Part shown: positions 32,335-39,791 of the stretch, piece by piece
Layout: the number at the start of each line of letters is the position of its first letter
How positions within the stretch are numbered: position 1 is the first letter of the stretch
IMG/VR virus record: IMGVR_UViG_3300020156_000037
Coordinates: 1 to 49,537 of that record
DNA length: 49,537 nt
Direction: 5' to 3' (one strand)
Source: a virus
Program-made: the position numbers and the translations under genes
Notes under the pieces: model-generated
The model's database searches: none
What the model saw: only the letters and a program-made list of their open reading frames with translations
Told to the model about the DNA's origin: nothing

Positions 32335-32442
32335 TCACCCTTTAGCCAAATCGATATATTCATCAACCTTAATTGTGAATTCTTCTGGATTAGGATACTT
32401 TCTTGGTCTTCCTCCAGGACGTTTTGGCTTTTGCTCATCCAT
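32335..32442 (-). CDS. Short 35-aa leader gene, possible remnant of a terminase-type N-terminus
   Basis: Starts MDEQKPKRPGGRPRKYPNPE after GGAGGTGATTATAA, a full-strength ribosome site. GRPRKYPNPEEFTIKVDEYI resembles the beginning of P22/T7-like small terminases and of other phage packaging proteins. The frame stops at 32335, just before the ATG of the gene at 31901-32329. Either it is a truncated gene, or a leader peptide coupled to the terminase gene. Confidence 0.55.
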   Translation of the reverse strand: MDEQKPKRPGGRPRKYPNPEEFTIKVDEYIDLAKG

Positions 32443-32527
32443 TTATAATCACCTCCAAAACTAAAGGAAACTATCGCTAAATTAGCAAAATAATCACCTC
32501 TTGCTATTTTTAGCATACAAAATCCTA

Positions 32528-32659
32528 TTAATCTTCATAAAAAATTCTTTTACCACAATTATTACAATCTACAATGTCATGGTGCGAATCATCATCTTCA
32601 ACGAGCACATCATAATAGAAATCTTCACTTCCGCAATACGGGCATTTATCTGGAATCAT
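32528..32659 (-). CDS. Small zinc-ribbon protein (43 aa)
   Basis: MIPDKCPYCGSEDFYYDV ... DCNNCGKRIFYED: two CxxC knuckles for one zinc. ATG follows GAAGGAGAAAAAG and overlaps the stop of the next upstream gene. Function unknown. Confidence 0.65.
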   Translation of the reverse strand: MIPDKCPYCGSEDFYYDVLVEDDDSHHDIVDCNNCGKRIFYED

Positions 32660-32805
32660 TTCTTTTTCTCCTTCTTCCCATACAAAACTCTATTAATCTC
32701 ACATATAGTCCACTCTCTATCACAACTACTACAATAAAACACTATTCCTAAATTTGACTCTTTAGTTTGTTTTCCGCATTCTGGACAAGGATAATTAATT
32801 AGCAT
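32656..32805 (-). CDS. Small zinc-ribbon protein (49 aa)
   Basis: MLINYPCPECGKQTKESNLG ... YCSSCDREWTICE: two CxxC knuckles. C-terminal Lys-rich tail. GAGAGGTAA precedes the ATG. Follows a terminator (32821-32850), so its promoter is not obvious; weak readthrough is likely. Confidence 0.65.
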   Translation of the reverse strand: MLINYPCPECGKQTKESNLGIVFYCSSCDREWTICEINRVLYGKKEKKK

Positions 32806-32820
32806 ATTTACCTCTCGAAA

Positions 32821-32850
32821 TAAAAAATGAGCTGTTATCAGCTCAAAAGG
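32821..32850 (-). terminator. Terminator of the early region
   Basis: TGAGCTG-N4-CAGCTCA (32828-32845) followed on the minus strand by six T. It marks the left end of the long early/middle transcript. Confidence 0.8.
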
Positions 32851-32889
32851 AAGGAGGATTGTATGAAAAGGAGGTTATCCGTAATTGCT

Positions 32890-33060
32890 TTAAATGCCGC
32901 CATTGAATGAGATAAACTCAGGCGGCGTTTGCGGTAGTTTCTGGCTTTGCTACCCTTGCCAGTCAAATTCTATCGGGCGACCAACCCAAGGAATATTGAG
33001 AACCTTTGATAATCTAATATTATCATTAAAATAAGTATTTTTGGTACGCGCTTTGTACAC
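32890..33060 (-). CDS. Small ORF interrupted by an in-frame amber codon
   Basis: GTG at 33060 after AAGGTG gives a 36-residue product (YKARTKNTYFNDNIRLSKVL, then NIPWVGRPIEFDWQG) and stops at TAG (32952-32950). The same frame continues for 19 plausible codons ending SFNGGI before TAA at 32890-32892. TAG is followed by CAA, a known leaky context. It may be a 56-residue protein made by readthrough or suppression, or a decayed gene. The second part also overlaps an inverted repeat GCCGCC/GGCGGC. Confidence 0.4.
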
Positions 33061-33073
33061 GAACAAACACCTT

Positions 33074-33460
33074 CTAACTTGTCTTTTGTTCGTTTTTTGT
33101 ACTTATGCTTAATAACCACTTTGTTTTAGCTAAAACTGATTTTCTCAACTTGAATGTTTCAGTTCTTCCCCAATTGATTAAAAACGGAACCATTTCCATA
33201 TCTTTATCCATGAAATATCGATAATGAATAAATAGCCTTTCGTCATGAGTCATAGCGTTTAAACAATATTGGATTAACCGTAATTCGTTTTCTAAGTCAA
33301 CCCTTTCTGCTGCCATTGCTTCTACCTTGCTTTCTCCACTGTGATATATTGGGGAATGACTAAATACTTGAACGTTCTTTGGTTGAAGCATGGTTAGTTT
33401 ATGCCTGATTCGTTCATATTTCCGATACATATTTTCTATTTCCTTGAAGGTGTTTTGCAT
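33074..33460 (-). CDS. ArpU-like late transcription regulator
   Basis: 128 aa. MQNTFKEIENMYRKYERIRH, a coiled start, then ERLFIHYRYFMDKDMEMVPF and INWGRTETFKLRKSVLAKTKWLL, which has the region 4-type helix-turn-helix of ArpU/RinA family regulators. Proteins of this family turn on late genes in Firmicutes phages and lie just before terminase genes, as here. ATG 33460 follows GGAGGGG. Confidence 0.75.
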   Translation of the reverse strand: MQNTFKEIENMYRKYERIRHKLTMLQPKNVQVFSHSPIYHSGESKVEAMAAERVDLENELRLIQYCLNAMTHDERLFIHYRYFMDKDMEMVPFLINWGRTETFKLRKSVLAKTKWLLSISTKNEQKTS

Positions 33461-33461
33461 A

Positions 33462-33761
33462 TTACCCCTCCTTGATTGCCTCATAAGTTTTCTCGAATAT
33501 ATCTGGTTTGCAAGGGTAACGTTCGCCATTTATGCCAGTTATAATCCAATCACCAGGCGAAATATAATGTTTTCCTTCTAATGTGTTAATGTAAGGAATT
33601 TTTATTGTTTTACAAGATACTTCTTCCCACCATTTGTCAGGGTAATCTTTTACGGTATATACCTTTCCAAGATAATCGTAATATCCATCAACAAACCCAT
33701 CTTCTAGACCATCCCTATAAACTTCAGCTTCAATCACTACAGGTTTCTTTCTGAATTTCAT
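33462..33761 (-). CDS. Conserved phage protein with KFRKKPVVIEA start (99 aa)
   Basis: MKFRKKPVVIEAEVYRDGLE at the N-terminus, then YISPGDWIITGINGERYPCKPDIFEKTYE at the C-terminus. Both ends are typical of a widespread small phage family that occurs in early regions of Firmicutes phages. Function unknown. Confidence 0.75.
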   Translation of the reverse strand: MKFRKKPVVIEAEVYRDGLEDGFVDGYYDYLGKVYTVKDYPDKWWEEVSCKTIKIPYINTLEGKHYISPGDWIITGINGERYPCKPDIFEKTYEAIKEG

Positions 33762-33777
33762 CCCTCACCCCTCCTTG

Positions 33778-33969
33778 TTAATCCGTCATTCCAACTTCAT
33801 CCCTCAAAAACTCAAACGGTTCCCGGTCTTGCTTCACTTTTGCAATCTGCATTTCAAGCCATTCCTTGCAACATTCAAAGCTACAAAAGTGCTTTTCTTT
33901 CCCGTAATCCCAAATTACCTGTGGTTTATCACTCGTCTTTTGGCAAATGTCACATATGTATTGTTTCAT
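33778..33969 (-). CDS. Small zinc-finger protein (63 aa)
   Basis: CDICQKTSDKP and HFCSFECCKEWLE give four or more Cys ligands in the pattern of TRASH/MYM-like zinc fingers (FCSxxCxxEW). ATG after GAGGTGG; overlaps the HNH gene stop. Function unknown. Confidence 0.65.
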   Translation of the reverse strand: MKQYICDICQKTSDKPQVIWDYGKEKHFCSFECCKEWLEMQIAKVKQDREPFEFLRDEVGMTD

Positions 33970-34310
33970 CCCTGCCCACCTCTTTCAAAATAAAATTTCC
34001 CGTCCCATTCTTGAATTTTGACAACCCCGTAATCTTTCGCAACCTTGCAAATATAGTTTTGCATTATCCGGTCTTGTATGGTCATTAACATTTCTCTAAA
34101 CGTATCAAGACTATTCGCCCTTTTGTAATGATTACACCGGCGGCAAGCAGGGTTCAAATTTTCTAAATCATCTGTACCGTATTCGCCTTTCCAAGGACGT
34201 TGAGGAATAATATGGTCAACCTGCATATCGTTGATTTCGATTTCCTTGCCGCAGTAGGCACAACGACCATTATATTTGTCATATACTGTTTGTCTGGTTT
34301 GTTTCGTCAC
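33966..34310 (-). CDS. HNH endonuclease
   Basis: 114 aa. Zinc ligands CAYC (Cys17, Cys20) and CRRC (Cys56, Cys59), catalytic DHIIP (Asp32-His33) and NLNPACRRCNH. It is a free-standing HNH nuclease, common in phages near packaging genes. GTG start after GGAGGTGG. The C-terminal extension ends KFYFERGGQG. Confidence 0.85.
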   Translation of the reverse strand: MTKQTRQTVYDKYNGRCAYCGKEIEINDMQVDHIIPQRPWKGEYGTDDLENLNPACRRCNHYKRANSLDTFREMLMTIQDRIMQNYICKVAKDYGVVKIQEWDGKFYFERGGQG

Positions 34311-34699
34311 TCCTGCCCACCTCCGTTTTGCACTTTAAAATCATATCCCCGTTCTCTCATAAACTCTTGAACCTTCAAAGCTTTATCGCATCTATCAGAT
34401 AAACTATCATCAGGATTAACATAGGCGAATTCCAGGAGTAACTTCTCCGCTTCAATCGCCCGATTTATCCAATACGGCAATGCTTCGCGGGATTCTAATA
34501 TAAATTTTAAATCAGCTTCTTCTGGGGCTTCTCCGCTCACTGGGTAGAATTGCGTAGCATCTCCAAAATCACAAATAACTTTCTTTTCGTTTTCGATGTG
34601 TCCGACGTCCACCCCCCAATCATCTTCTTGTTTAAATTCCCACGGCCCCGGCGTTGCCTTTTGGCATAATTCCAAATCTTTCTGAGCATCACGTTTCAT
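34307..34699 (-). CDS. Ea22-like phage protein (130 aa)
   Basis: The segment CQKATPGPWEFKQEDDWGVD is typical of Ea22 and related phage early proteins, as is the ADLKFILESREALPYWINRAIE block. Function unknown. The stop overlaps the HNH gene start by four bases. Confidence 0.7.
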   Translation of the reverse strand: MKRDAQKDLELCQKATPGPWEFKQEDDWGVDVGHIENEKKVICDFGDATQFYPVSGEAPEEADLKFILESREALPYWINRAIEAEKLLLEFAYVNPDDSLSDRCDKALKVQEFMRERGYDFKVQNGGGQE

Positions 34700-34711
34700 T
34701 TCCCCATCTCC

Positions 34712-35041
34712 TTATATCAATTTCAATGTCAAATTAGGGTATTTATACTCAAACATTTTCCTTTTTAACTGAAATACTGCTGTTTTAAAACCTTTCACAT
34801 CTTCTACTATGTATTTATCATCCTTGTCGTAATAACTAAAATCTGACACATAATATATCGCTCGATAATGTTTACCATCCTTGGTAAATGCCGGTATCAA
34901 CACCCACGATTCCTGCAAAGTTAATTCCCTTATTTCCCCAGCTTTTTCGAGCAATTTCAATTCACAATATCTGTTTGCCTCTTTTCTTGAGTCAAATTTA
35001 ATTCCGTCCACAACCGTTTTGACATTGTGATACTTTTGCAT
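34712..35041 (-). CDS. DUF1064 nuclease-like protein
   Basis: 109 aa. FDSRKEANRYCELKLLEKAGEI, then VSDFSYYDKDDKYIVEDVKGF and FQLKRKMFEYKYP. These are the conserved blocks of the DUF1064 family, a PD-(D/E)XK-like fold (Glu near the start, D...ExK in EDVKG). Probably a DNA-processing enzyme in replication or recombination. Confidence 0.85.
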   Translation of the reverse strand: MQKYHNVKTVVDGIKFDSRKEANRYCELKLLEKAGEIRELTLQESWVLIPAFTKDGKHYRAIYYVSDFSYYDKDDKYIVEDVKGFKTAVFQLKRKMFEYKYPNLTLKLI

Positions 35042-35147
35042 CCTTCCCCCTCCTCTCCTTGATTAAATTCGCTTCTATCTTTGCATATTTCTTCAATCGT
35101 GCTTCTTCGTATGGTTTACGATTGTTTGATAATGTTATGGTTCTCAT
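34998..35147 (-). CDS. Small basic protein overlapping the DUF1064 gene (49 aa)
   Basis: MRTITLSNNRKPYEEARLKK, followed by a Lys/Arg-rich helix. ATG after GGGAGGTTCC and overlapped by the stop of the YopX-like gene (ATGA). The last 44 bases overlap the DUF1064 gene in another frame. Function unknown. Confidence 0.5.
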   Translation of the reverse strand: MRTITLSNNRKPYEEARLKKYAKIEANLIKERRGKDAKVSQCQNGCGRN

Positions 35148-35569
35148 TTAGGAACCTCCCATATGTTGCCGATTTTATGAAAACATTCAGGCATATCATC
35201 TAAATCCATTAAATGTACATACATTGGGTAGGTTATCGGGTGTTTTATAAGACCTGAATTCGGAATTAAACCAAGAACAAATTTGGTTCCGGTAAAAATT
35301 ACCTCCCACAAATCACCAACAAAATCATTCCTCACTATATCCCCTTGCCATAACAAAGCACAATGTTGACCGTTGTAATTGTCTTTTTTGGTGCTCGCTA
35401 TTCCTACGGTTTTGGGGTCTACTTCCCACGAACGATAAATATATAAATAATTATGTTCTACACTCCAAGCGGTTTTAACGATAAAAACTTTTCCATTGGG
35501 CGTTTCGGTTTTGTCACCATACACCCACTCACCATTGCCTAAGCATTTACCGCGAAACTTAATTTCCAT
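35144..35569 (-). CDS. YopX family protein
   Basis: 141 aa. MEIKFRGKCLGNGEWVYGD, then VDPKTVGIASTKKD and LLWQGDIVRND, GNIWEVPK at the end. These are the blocks of the YopX family (PF09643) found in many Firmicutes and Bacteroidetes phages. Function unknown. ATG 35569 follows GGGGACGAG. Confidence 0.85.
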   Translation of the reverse strand: MEIKFRGKCLGNGEWVYGDKTETPNGKVFIVKTAWSVEHNYLYIYRSWEVDPKTVGIASTKKDNYNGQHCALLWQGDIVRNDFVGDLWEVIFTGTKFVLGLIPNSGLIKHPITYPMYVHLMDLDDMPECFHKIGNIWEVPK

Positions 35570-35649
35570 CTCGTCCCCTTCTTTCGACATTTTTCGACAC
35601 TATTTTTTGGTATGATATTTTGGGGTGTTATGACCCTTTGCAAAACCAA

Positions 35650-35707
35650 ACCCGTCTTTCTTCTCAGAATCGTCTTAAACGTGTCTAATTTCGTTTTTAA
35701 GACGGGT
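35650..35707. repeat. Nested inverted repeats upstream of the YopX operon
   Basis: ACCCGTCTT (35650-35658) pairs with AAGACGGGT (35699-35707). Inside, CGTCTTAAACG (35671-35681) is the inverse of CGTTTTTAAGACG (35692-35704). Located in the 190-bp gap between the genes at 35569 and 35781. A regulator binding site or an mRNA structure is likely. Confidence 0.5.
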
Positions 35708-35780
35708 CTATGTATGATTTCAAGTATTTAATCCTTTGAAAATTAATCGGGCTTAAAACGCATTGCAGGGCTTTCTAGGT

Positions 35781-36032
35781 TCATCCAAAAAGCATTGCCG
35801 TTTCTTTCTCTTGCTCAATCTTCTCCCTCACCGTTTTGGCCTTATGCGCTCTGGTTTCCTCAATTGGTACATCTTTTCGCCAATCATCAATTGTTTTAAC
35901 TGTGCAAATCTTCTTGCCGTAATGTTCGCATTTTTCGTTTTCGCACTCATAACACTTTTTTGCAGAAAAACATTTTCGGCATGGGCATTGTGTCATATCA
36001 CATCCGACAATTTTAATCTGCTTGGATCTCAC
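35781..36032 (-). CDS. Cys-rich hypothetical protein (83 aa)
   Basis: Starts MRSKQIKIVGCDMTQCPC. Nine Cys residues within 45 positions (CPCRKC, KKCYECENEKCEHYGKKIC) could bind two metal ions. The C-terminal half is a basic helix. Overlaps the previous gene by four bases. Function unknown. Confidence 0.65.
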   Translation of the reverse strand: MRSKQIKIVGCDMTQCPCRKCFSAKKCYECENEKCEHYGKKICTVKTIDDWRKDVPIEETRAHKAKTVREKIEQEKETAMLFG

Positions 36033-36262
36033 ATCCTCACCCTCTCCACCTGCAATTTGTCTTTTCTACTCAAAACATCTGCCATGAAACATTTTTTACA
36101 CTCATACTTCTTGTTTCCGGCGTCTTTCTCGCTTTTATAAAACTCGCTCATATCAAGCCACTGTTTGCACACTCGACACCTGCGTTTGTTATTGTTGATT
36201 TTATCCAAGTATTCTTCAACGGTCATTCCAAAGTGTTTTGCTGAACGTTTTATGTAATTCAA
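36029..36262 (-). CDS. Small zinc-finger protein (77 aa)
   Basis: CRVCKQWLDMSEFYKSEKDA and YECKKCF: two CxxC motifs as in phage zinc-finger proteins with a WLDMSEFYK block (HNH-associated type zinc knuckle). It ends QVERVRM, and the gene after it ends KVERVRI; both use the same coupling sequence GTGGAGAGGGTGAGGAT. Confidence 0.65.
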   Translation of the reverse strand: MNYIKRSAKHFGMTVEEYLDKINNNKRRCRVCKQWLDMSEFYKSEKDAGNKKYECKKCFMADVLSRKDKLQVERVRM

Positions 36263-36516
36263 ATCCTCACCCTCTCCACTTTCAAAATTGCCGCTCTAAC
36301 ATCCAAAATTGTTTTCAAACCCATCTTCTTGAGTTTTTTATCAATCATATCGCCAATTTTTTCAGTATCGGTAGAAAGTTCTCGGTTTTCTTTAACGACT
36401 CTCCTTTCCATATTTTCCTCCAATTTTTCCGAAACTTTAAACAATTCAGTGCTGCCACAATCGCAAATAGCTTTATTGATTGCATTAATCGCATTGATTG
36501 TAAATTTTTTAACCAT
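36259..36516 (-). CDS. Hypothetical helical protein (85 aa)
   Basis: MVKKFTINAINAINKAICDC, then KVSEKLEENMERRVVKEN. Mostly helical, with a short Cys pair. ATG 36516 is chosen because the longer frame overlaps the helicase gene and lacks a ribosome site. Function unknown. Confidence 0.6.
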   Translation of the reverse strand: MVKKFTINAINAINKAICDCGSTELFKVSEKLEENMERRVVKENRELSTDTEKIGDMIDKKLKKMGLKTILDVRAAILKVERVRI

Positions 36517-36532
36517 TATATAATCACGCTCC

Positions 36533-37822
36533 CTATCTCTTCTTAAAATCTTCAAATTTCGATTGAGCTTTCTTAAACTTTAAATCAAACGTTACATCAT
36601 TGGGCCCAAATCGATTTTTAGCAACATTCCCCTGAATGATCTGCTCATTTAAATCGTTAGTTTTGTAATTATCTTCTTGATAAAGGAAAAATACCGTTGT
36701 TGCGTCCTGCTCGATGGAGCCAGATTCTTTAAGGTCCGAAAGCATTGGTTTGTTTGATTTTCTGCCCTCAACATTCCGGTTTAATTGGCACAATAAAATG
36801 ATTGGAATTTTCAAGTCCCGGGCAATCTTCCTAAAAATTCGAAGGGTTTCGGTAACTTCCAAATCTCTTCGATTTAAATTTCTTTCGGGCTCCACCAATT
36901 GAAGATAGTCAATCATTGCAAGTTTAATATCGTTTTGAGCTTTTAACCGTCTTAGCCTTACCCATATTTGTGAAGCTTTCATGTCAATTGATTCATCAAT
37001 GAAAATTTGTTTGTCTGTTATTTTGTTGGTTGCATATGTCAGCAAAGGCCATTCATTATTTTTCATTAACCTTGGATAATCCAAATGTTTCGAATTGATT
37101 CCTGCTGTTGCTGCCATCATTTTAGCGGTTAATTCTTCTGCGGTCATTTCTAAGGAGGCGATATAAACCGATTCCGTCTGGTTGATTAAGGCATTAAGGG
37201 CCCAAGTGGTTTTCCCGGCTCCCGGGCGACCTGCAATCACGTTAATGCTTGCGTCTCGAAAGCCTCCGGTTATGGCATCATAACTTTCAAACCCGCTTTT
37301 TATAATTTGCACAGTGGTTTCAACCATTTTTGCATCGAGCCCGTTATACACTTCTCTTGCTAACTCCCCGGCCTTCTTGATTCCGGTTTTCTGTTCCGAT
37401 TCCATAATCGCTGCATCTTCTAACATCCCCCGGGAAATAACTTCTCTTGGGTCTCGCCCTTCTTCAAGCTCTTTTTGCTGTTTTTCAATTAAATGCAACT
37501 TCGCCCGGGTAAGAGATTGGTCTTTGACAATTTTGGCGTAATAACTTACTGCTTCATAATTAGGAGTCGTGTTACTCATTTTCAGCAGATAGGCCATATC
37601 GATTCCAGCTTTGCCTTTTATCGCGTCGTTAACGGTTAAGAAATCAAAAGGCGTTTTGTTATCCGATAGGGCAATGCATGCTTTCCATATTTCCCGGGCC
37701 CGGGATTGAAAGAAATCTTCTTCCTTAAGAATTTCCCGGGCTTCGTCAAGTGTCGGGAGCCCGCCCAAAAGAACACTGCCTATTACTGCGTTTTCTGCTT
37801 GTTCGTTGAAAGTCAGTTTCAT
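36533..37822 (-). CDS. dnaB: Replicative DNA helicase (DnaB family)
   Basis: 429 aa. N-terminal domain begins FNEQAENAVIGSVLLGG. The RecA-type core has Walker A GRPGAGKT at residues 198-205, Walker B in AMIDYLQLV, and the LCQLNRNVEGRK and ESGSIEQDA motifs typical of DnaB. It unwinds DNA at the fork. It overlaps the DnaD-like initiator gene by four bases; the initiator likely loads it. Confidence 0.93.
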   Translation of the reverse strand: MKLTFNEQAENAVIGSVLLGGLPTLDEAREILKEEDFFQSRAREIWKACIALSDNKTPFDFLTVNDAIKGKAGIDMAYLLKMSNTTPNYEAVSYYAKIVKDQSLTRAKLHLIEKQQKELEEGRDPREVISRGMLEDAAIMESEQKTGIKKAGELAREVYNGLDAKMVETTVQIIKSGFESYDAITGGFRDASINVIAGRPGAGKTTWALNALINQTESVYIASLEMTAEELTAKMMAATAGINSKHLDYPRLMKNNEWPLLTYATNKITDKQIFIDESIDMKASQIWVRLRRLKAQNDIKLAMIDYLQLVEPERNLNRRDLEVTETLRIFRKIARDLKIPIILLCQLNRNVEGRKSNKPMLSDLKESGSIEQDATTVFFLYQEDNYKTNDLNEQIIQGNVAKNRFGPNDVTFDLKFKKAQSKFEDFKKR

Positions 37823-38568
37823 AGCGAATCCTCCAGAAGCTTAGCCCGTTCTCTGCCCGGGTCAACTTCGAACATTGGGATTTGGTTTGTATTGATGTAA
37901 TCCTCGAAAGGTTTGTCGGGCCCTAAGAATGTCGCTCCATGTTTGATAAATTTTGTCTCGGAGCCCTTCTTTTCTATCGCGTAATTCTTAGCCGCTTGAA
38001 TCATATCAACTGGAGAATAATCTTCCTTTAATCTCGTATTCCAACATCGAAATGCTGCCGACTTTCCCTTCTTGTTGGGATACTCTTTCCAGAATGATTC
38101 AAAGTCAGGGGAATAAGACATATCTTTTTTATTTTCATTCTTTACTTTCTTACATTCTTGTTTGTGTATCGTCTGTTGTATCGTCTGCTGTCTTTCTGTT
38201 GTATCGTCTGTTGTCTCGACCGTTGTATCGCCACCTTGATAAAACCCATAATTGACAACGGTTAGCGTTGTATACTTCGTTGTACCGTTTTTGATACACA
38301 TTTTTTCCATGGAAAGTACATCGAGAAAACGCCGAACTTTGCTTCTACTCCAATTCCACCGGTTTGAAAGTTTTATTTCAGATGTCAACCATTGACCTTT
38401 TTCTACCGCAATCAACTCGCCATCGATTAAAATTTTATTATCTTTGTGATTGGCGTTTAGTATGATGTCGATCCATGCTTCAGCCTTGCTAAAGACTCGC
38501 TTTTCATTCCAAAGGGAATTGTCTAAAATTTTTCGGTAAAGTTTTACCCAACCGCCTTCTGGCTTCAT
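37819..38568 (-). CDS. Phage replisome organiser (DnaD-like)
   Basis: 249 aa. The N-terminal winged helix (GGWVKLYRKILDNSLW, then SKAEAWIDIILNANHKD and LSNRWNWSRSKVRRFLDVL) is the phage replisome-organiser start. A low-complexity Thr/Gln linker, encoded by 12-bp tandem repeats, joins a C-terminal DnaD-like domain (FESFWKEYPNKKGKSAAFRCW). It should bind the origin and load DnaB. Confidence 0.85.
   Translation of the reverse strand: MKPEGGWVKLYRKILDNSLWNEKRVFSKAEAWIDIILNANHKDNKILIDGELIAVEKGQWLTSEIKLSNRWNWSRSKVRRFLDVLSMEKMCIKNGTTKYTTLTVVNYGFYQGGDTTVETTDDTTERQQTIQQTIHKQECKKVKNENKKDMSYSPDFESFWKEYPNKKGKSAAFRCWNTRLKEDYSPVDMIQAAKNYAIEKKGSETKFIKHGATFLGPDKPFEDYINTNQIPMFEVDPGRERAKLLEDSL
38166..38236. 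repeat. Tandem 12-bp iterons inside the initiator gene, probable replication origin
   Basis: Six near-identical units in the plus-strand reading: GTATCGTCTGTT (38166), GTATCGTCTGCT (38178), an 11-base variant (38190), GTATCGTCTGTT (38201), GTCTCGACCGTT (38213), GTATCGCCACCT (38225). They lie in the linker of the initiator gene. Iterons inside the initiator gene are the usual origin in lambda-like and many Firmicutes phages, so this is the best candidate for the phage origin. Confidence 0.7.
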
Positions 38569-38714
38569 TCAATCGCGTGACCCCCTTCCTTCTCGGCCTT
38601 TTTCAAAAAATACTCTCTCAATTCTTCCGCAATTCGTTTGCGATCTGCTTTATCCTTAATTTGAATCAATATCGATTCGCTCATCATTTCAAAAGCTCGT
38701 TCTAAGGTTGTCAT
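38565..38714 (-). CDS. Small helical protein upstream of the initiator (49 aa)
   Basis: MTTLERAFEMMSESILIQIK, then a Lys/Glu-rich helix. It overlaps the initiator start by four bases. Function unknown, but the coupling suggests a replication role. Confidence 0.6.
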   Translation of the reverse strand: MTTLERAFEMMSESILIQIKDKADRKRIAEELREYFLKKAEKEGGHAIE

Positions 38715-38718
38715 CCCA

Positions 38719-38994
38719 TCACCATCCCTGTGGTTTCATTTTTACCGTTTTTGTACCGTTGTATATCCCGGCATCAAGCGCCTCGCAAATAGAGTAAGCC
38801 ATTTCATAAACCGGTTCAGGGTTAGACACATATCCATAAACCCTAACTTTTACAGCCGACTTTTTCAATCCATCTTTCGACTTCGGGAGCCATTGAAATA
38901 TCCCGACTGAGAAAGTATTCTGACCACAAAGCCTTCCATACCCATTTTTCGGGCAACAACTTCCAGAATAGTCGTGCTTATATGCTCCTTTCAT
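38719..38994 (-). CDS. Hypothetical protein (91 aa)
   Basis: MKGAYKHDYSGSCCPKNGYG, then KVRVYGYVSNPEPVYEMAYSICEALD. Two or three Cys near the N-terminus and a mixed alpha/beta C-terminus. ATG 38994 follows GGGAGGATGGGAA. Function unknown. Confidence 0.6.
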   Translation of the reverse strand: MKGAYKHDYSGSCCPKNGYGRLCGQNTFSVGIFQWLPKSKDGLKKSAVKVRVYGYVSNPEPVYEMAYSICEALDAGIYNGTKTVKMKPQGW

Positions 38995-39323
38995 TTCCCA
39001 TCCTCCCTCACCCAAACCGATTCTTGCGCGGCGGTGGAAAGTTCGGCGCAGTATGAAACTAAAAGCGATTTACAATCCCAACCGTGATTGGTGCATTTGT
39101 TTTTAGGTAAAGGGCAATTCCCACAGCTGCCGATACCTGCAACATAATCCATTGCCCATTTCAAAGCCTTTTTCAACTCCGCGTTTTCATCTAGCAAAAA
39201 CCAATAACTTGGTCTAAACAAATTTTGATTTATACATTCATCAGTATTATCACAAAGAAATTTTGTATCATCGATTGGATGCGGTCTGAAATTTATACAA
39301 TGAACGCACTTTTTATCCGTCAT
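38991..39323 (-). CDS. Cys-rich hypothetical protein (110 aa)
   Basis: CVHCINFRPHPIDDTKFLCD, DECINQNLFRPSYWFL and a C-terminal SCGNCPLPKNKC. Eight or more Cys suggest two metal sites. The start CxxCxxF...FLC is common in phage early proteins of unknown function. Confidence 0.65.
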   Translation of the reverse strand: MTDKKCVHCINFRPHPIDDTKFLCDNTDECINQNLFRPSYWFLLDENAELKKALKWAMDYVAGIGSCGNCPLPKNKCTNHGWDCKSLLVSYCAELSTAAQESVWVREDGK

Positions 39324-39553
39324 CCCTTAACCCTCCCTAAACCAAGGACTTTTTTCCACAAAGAAATGTAAGGTTTACATATAATGCGTGGGAAAGTATC
39401 TTCAGGAAAATTCTCGTTCTCACATAAACAAACATCACCGTTATAAAGGCTTACATAATAATCTCCGACTTTGGGTTGCGTAGCATAACCGGCTGATATA
39501 AACTTTTTGCCGTTTGTTTGTTCTTGTTTTGGATTACCTTGATAAGTTCTCAT
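39320..39553 (-). CDS. Hypothetical protein (77 aa)
   Basis: MRTYQGNPKQEQTNGKKFIS, then QPKVGDYYVSLYNGDVCLCE. Beta-rich. It overlaps the neighbour upstream by 20 bases. Function unknown. Confidence 0.55.
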   Translation of the reverse strand: MRTYQGNPKQEQTNGKKFISAGYATQPKVGDYYVSLYNGDVCLCENENFPEDTFPRIICKPYISLWKKVLGLGRVKG

Positions 39554-39791
39554 CCCTTAACCCCCCCAACACTTCATTAATCTTCTTGCAAGTACCCTCG
39601 CATTCGTTGTAGCTGCAAAATAATCCATGATAGGAACCTTTAATTTCTTTCAAGAGGTGGATTAGTTCGGTGTTTTGGAATTTTAAAATCGTGTAACTAG
39701 GTTGCCAATATTCAAGAAGTTCCGATTTACAATCGTTGCATTTGGTATCACAGAACCGGCAATTGTAACAAGTTTTCATTGTTTGGTTCAT
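39534..39791 (-). CDS. Cys-rich hypothetical protein (85 aa)
   Basis: Starts MNQTMKTCYNCRFCDTKCND. Five Cys in the first 20 residues and three later (FCSYNECEGTCKK). Same general plan as 38991-39323. Overlaps both neighbours. Confidence 0.6.
   Translation of the reverse strand: MNQTMKTCYNCRFCDTKCNDCKSELLEYWQPSYTILKFQNTELIHLLKEIKGSYHGLFCSYNECEGTCKKINEVLGGLRDENLSR

Noticed and set aside
35763-36140. 125-codon plus-strand frame rich in Phe, Cys and Leu
   Set aside because: It is antisense to two Cys-rich minus-strand genes that overlap by ATGA and have good starts.
38166-38236. CRISPR-like repeat array
   Set aside because: The 12-bp units are directly adjacent without spacers and lie within a coding gene; they are iterons.
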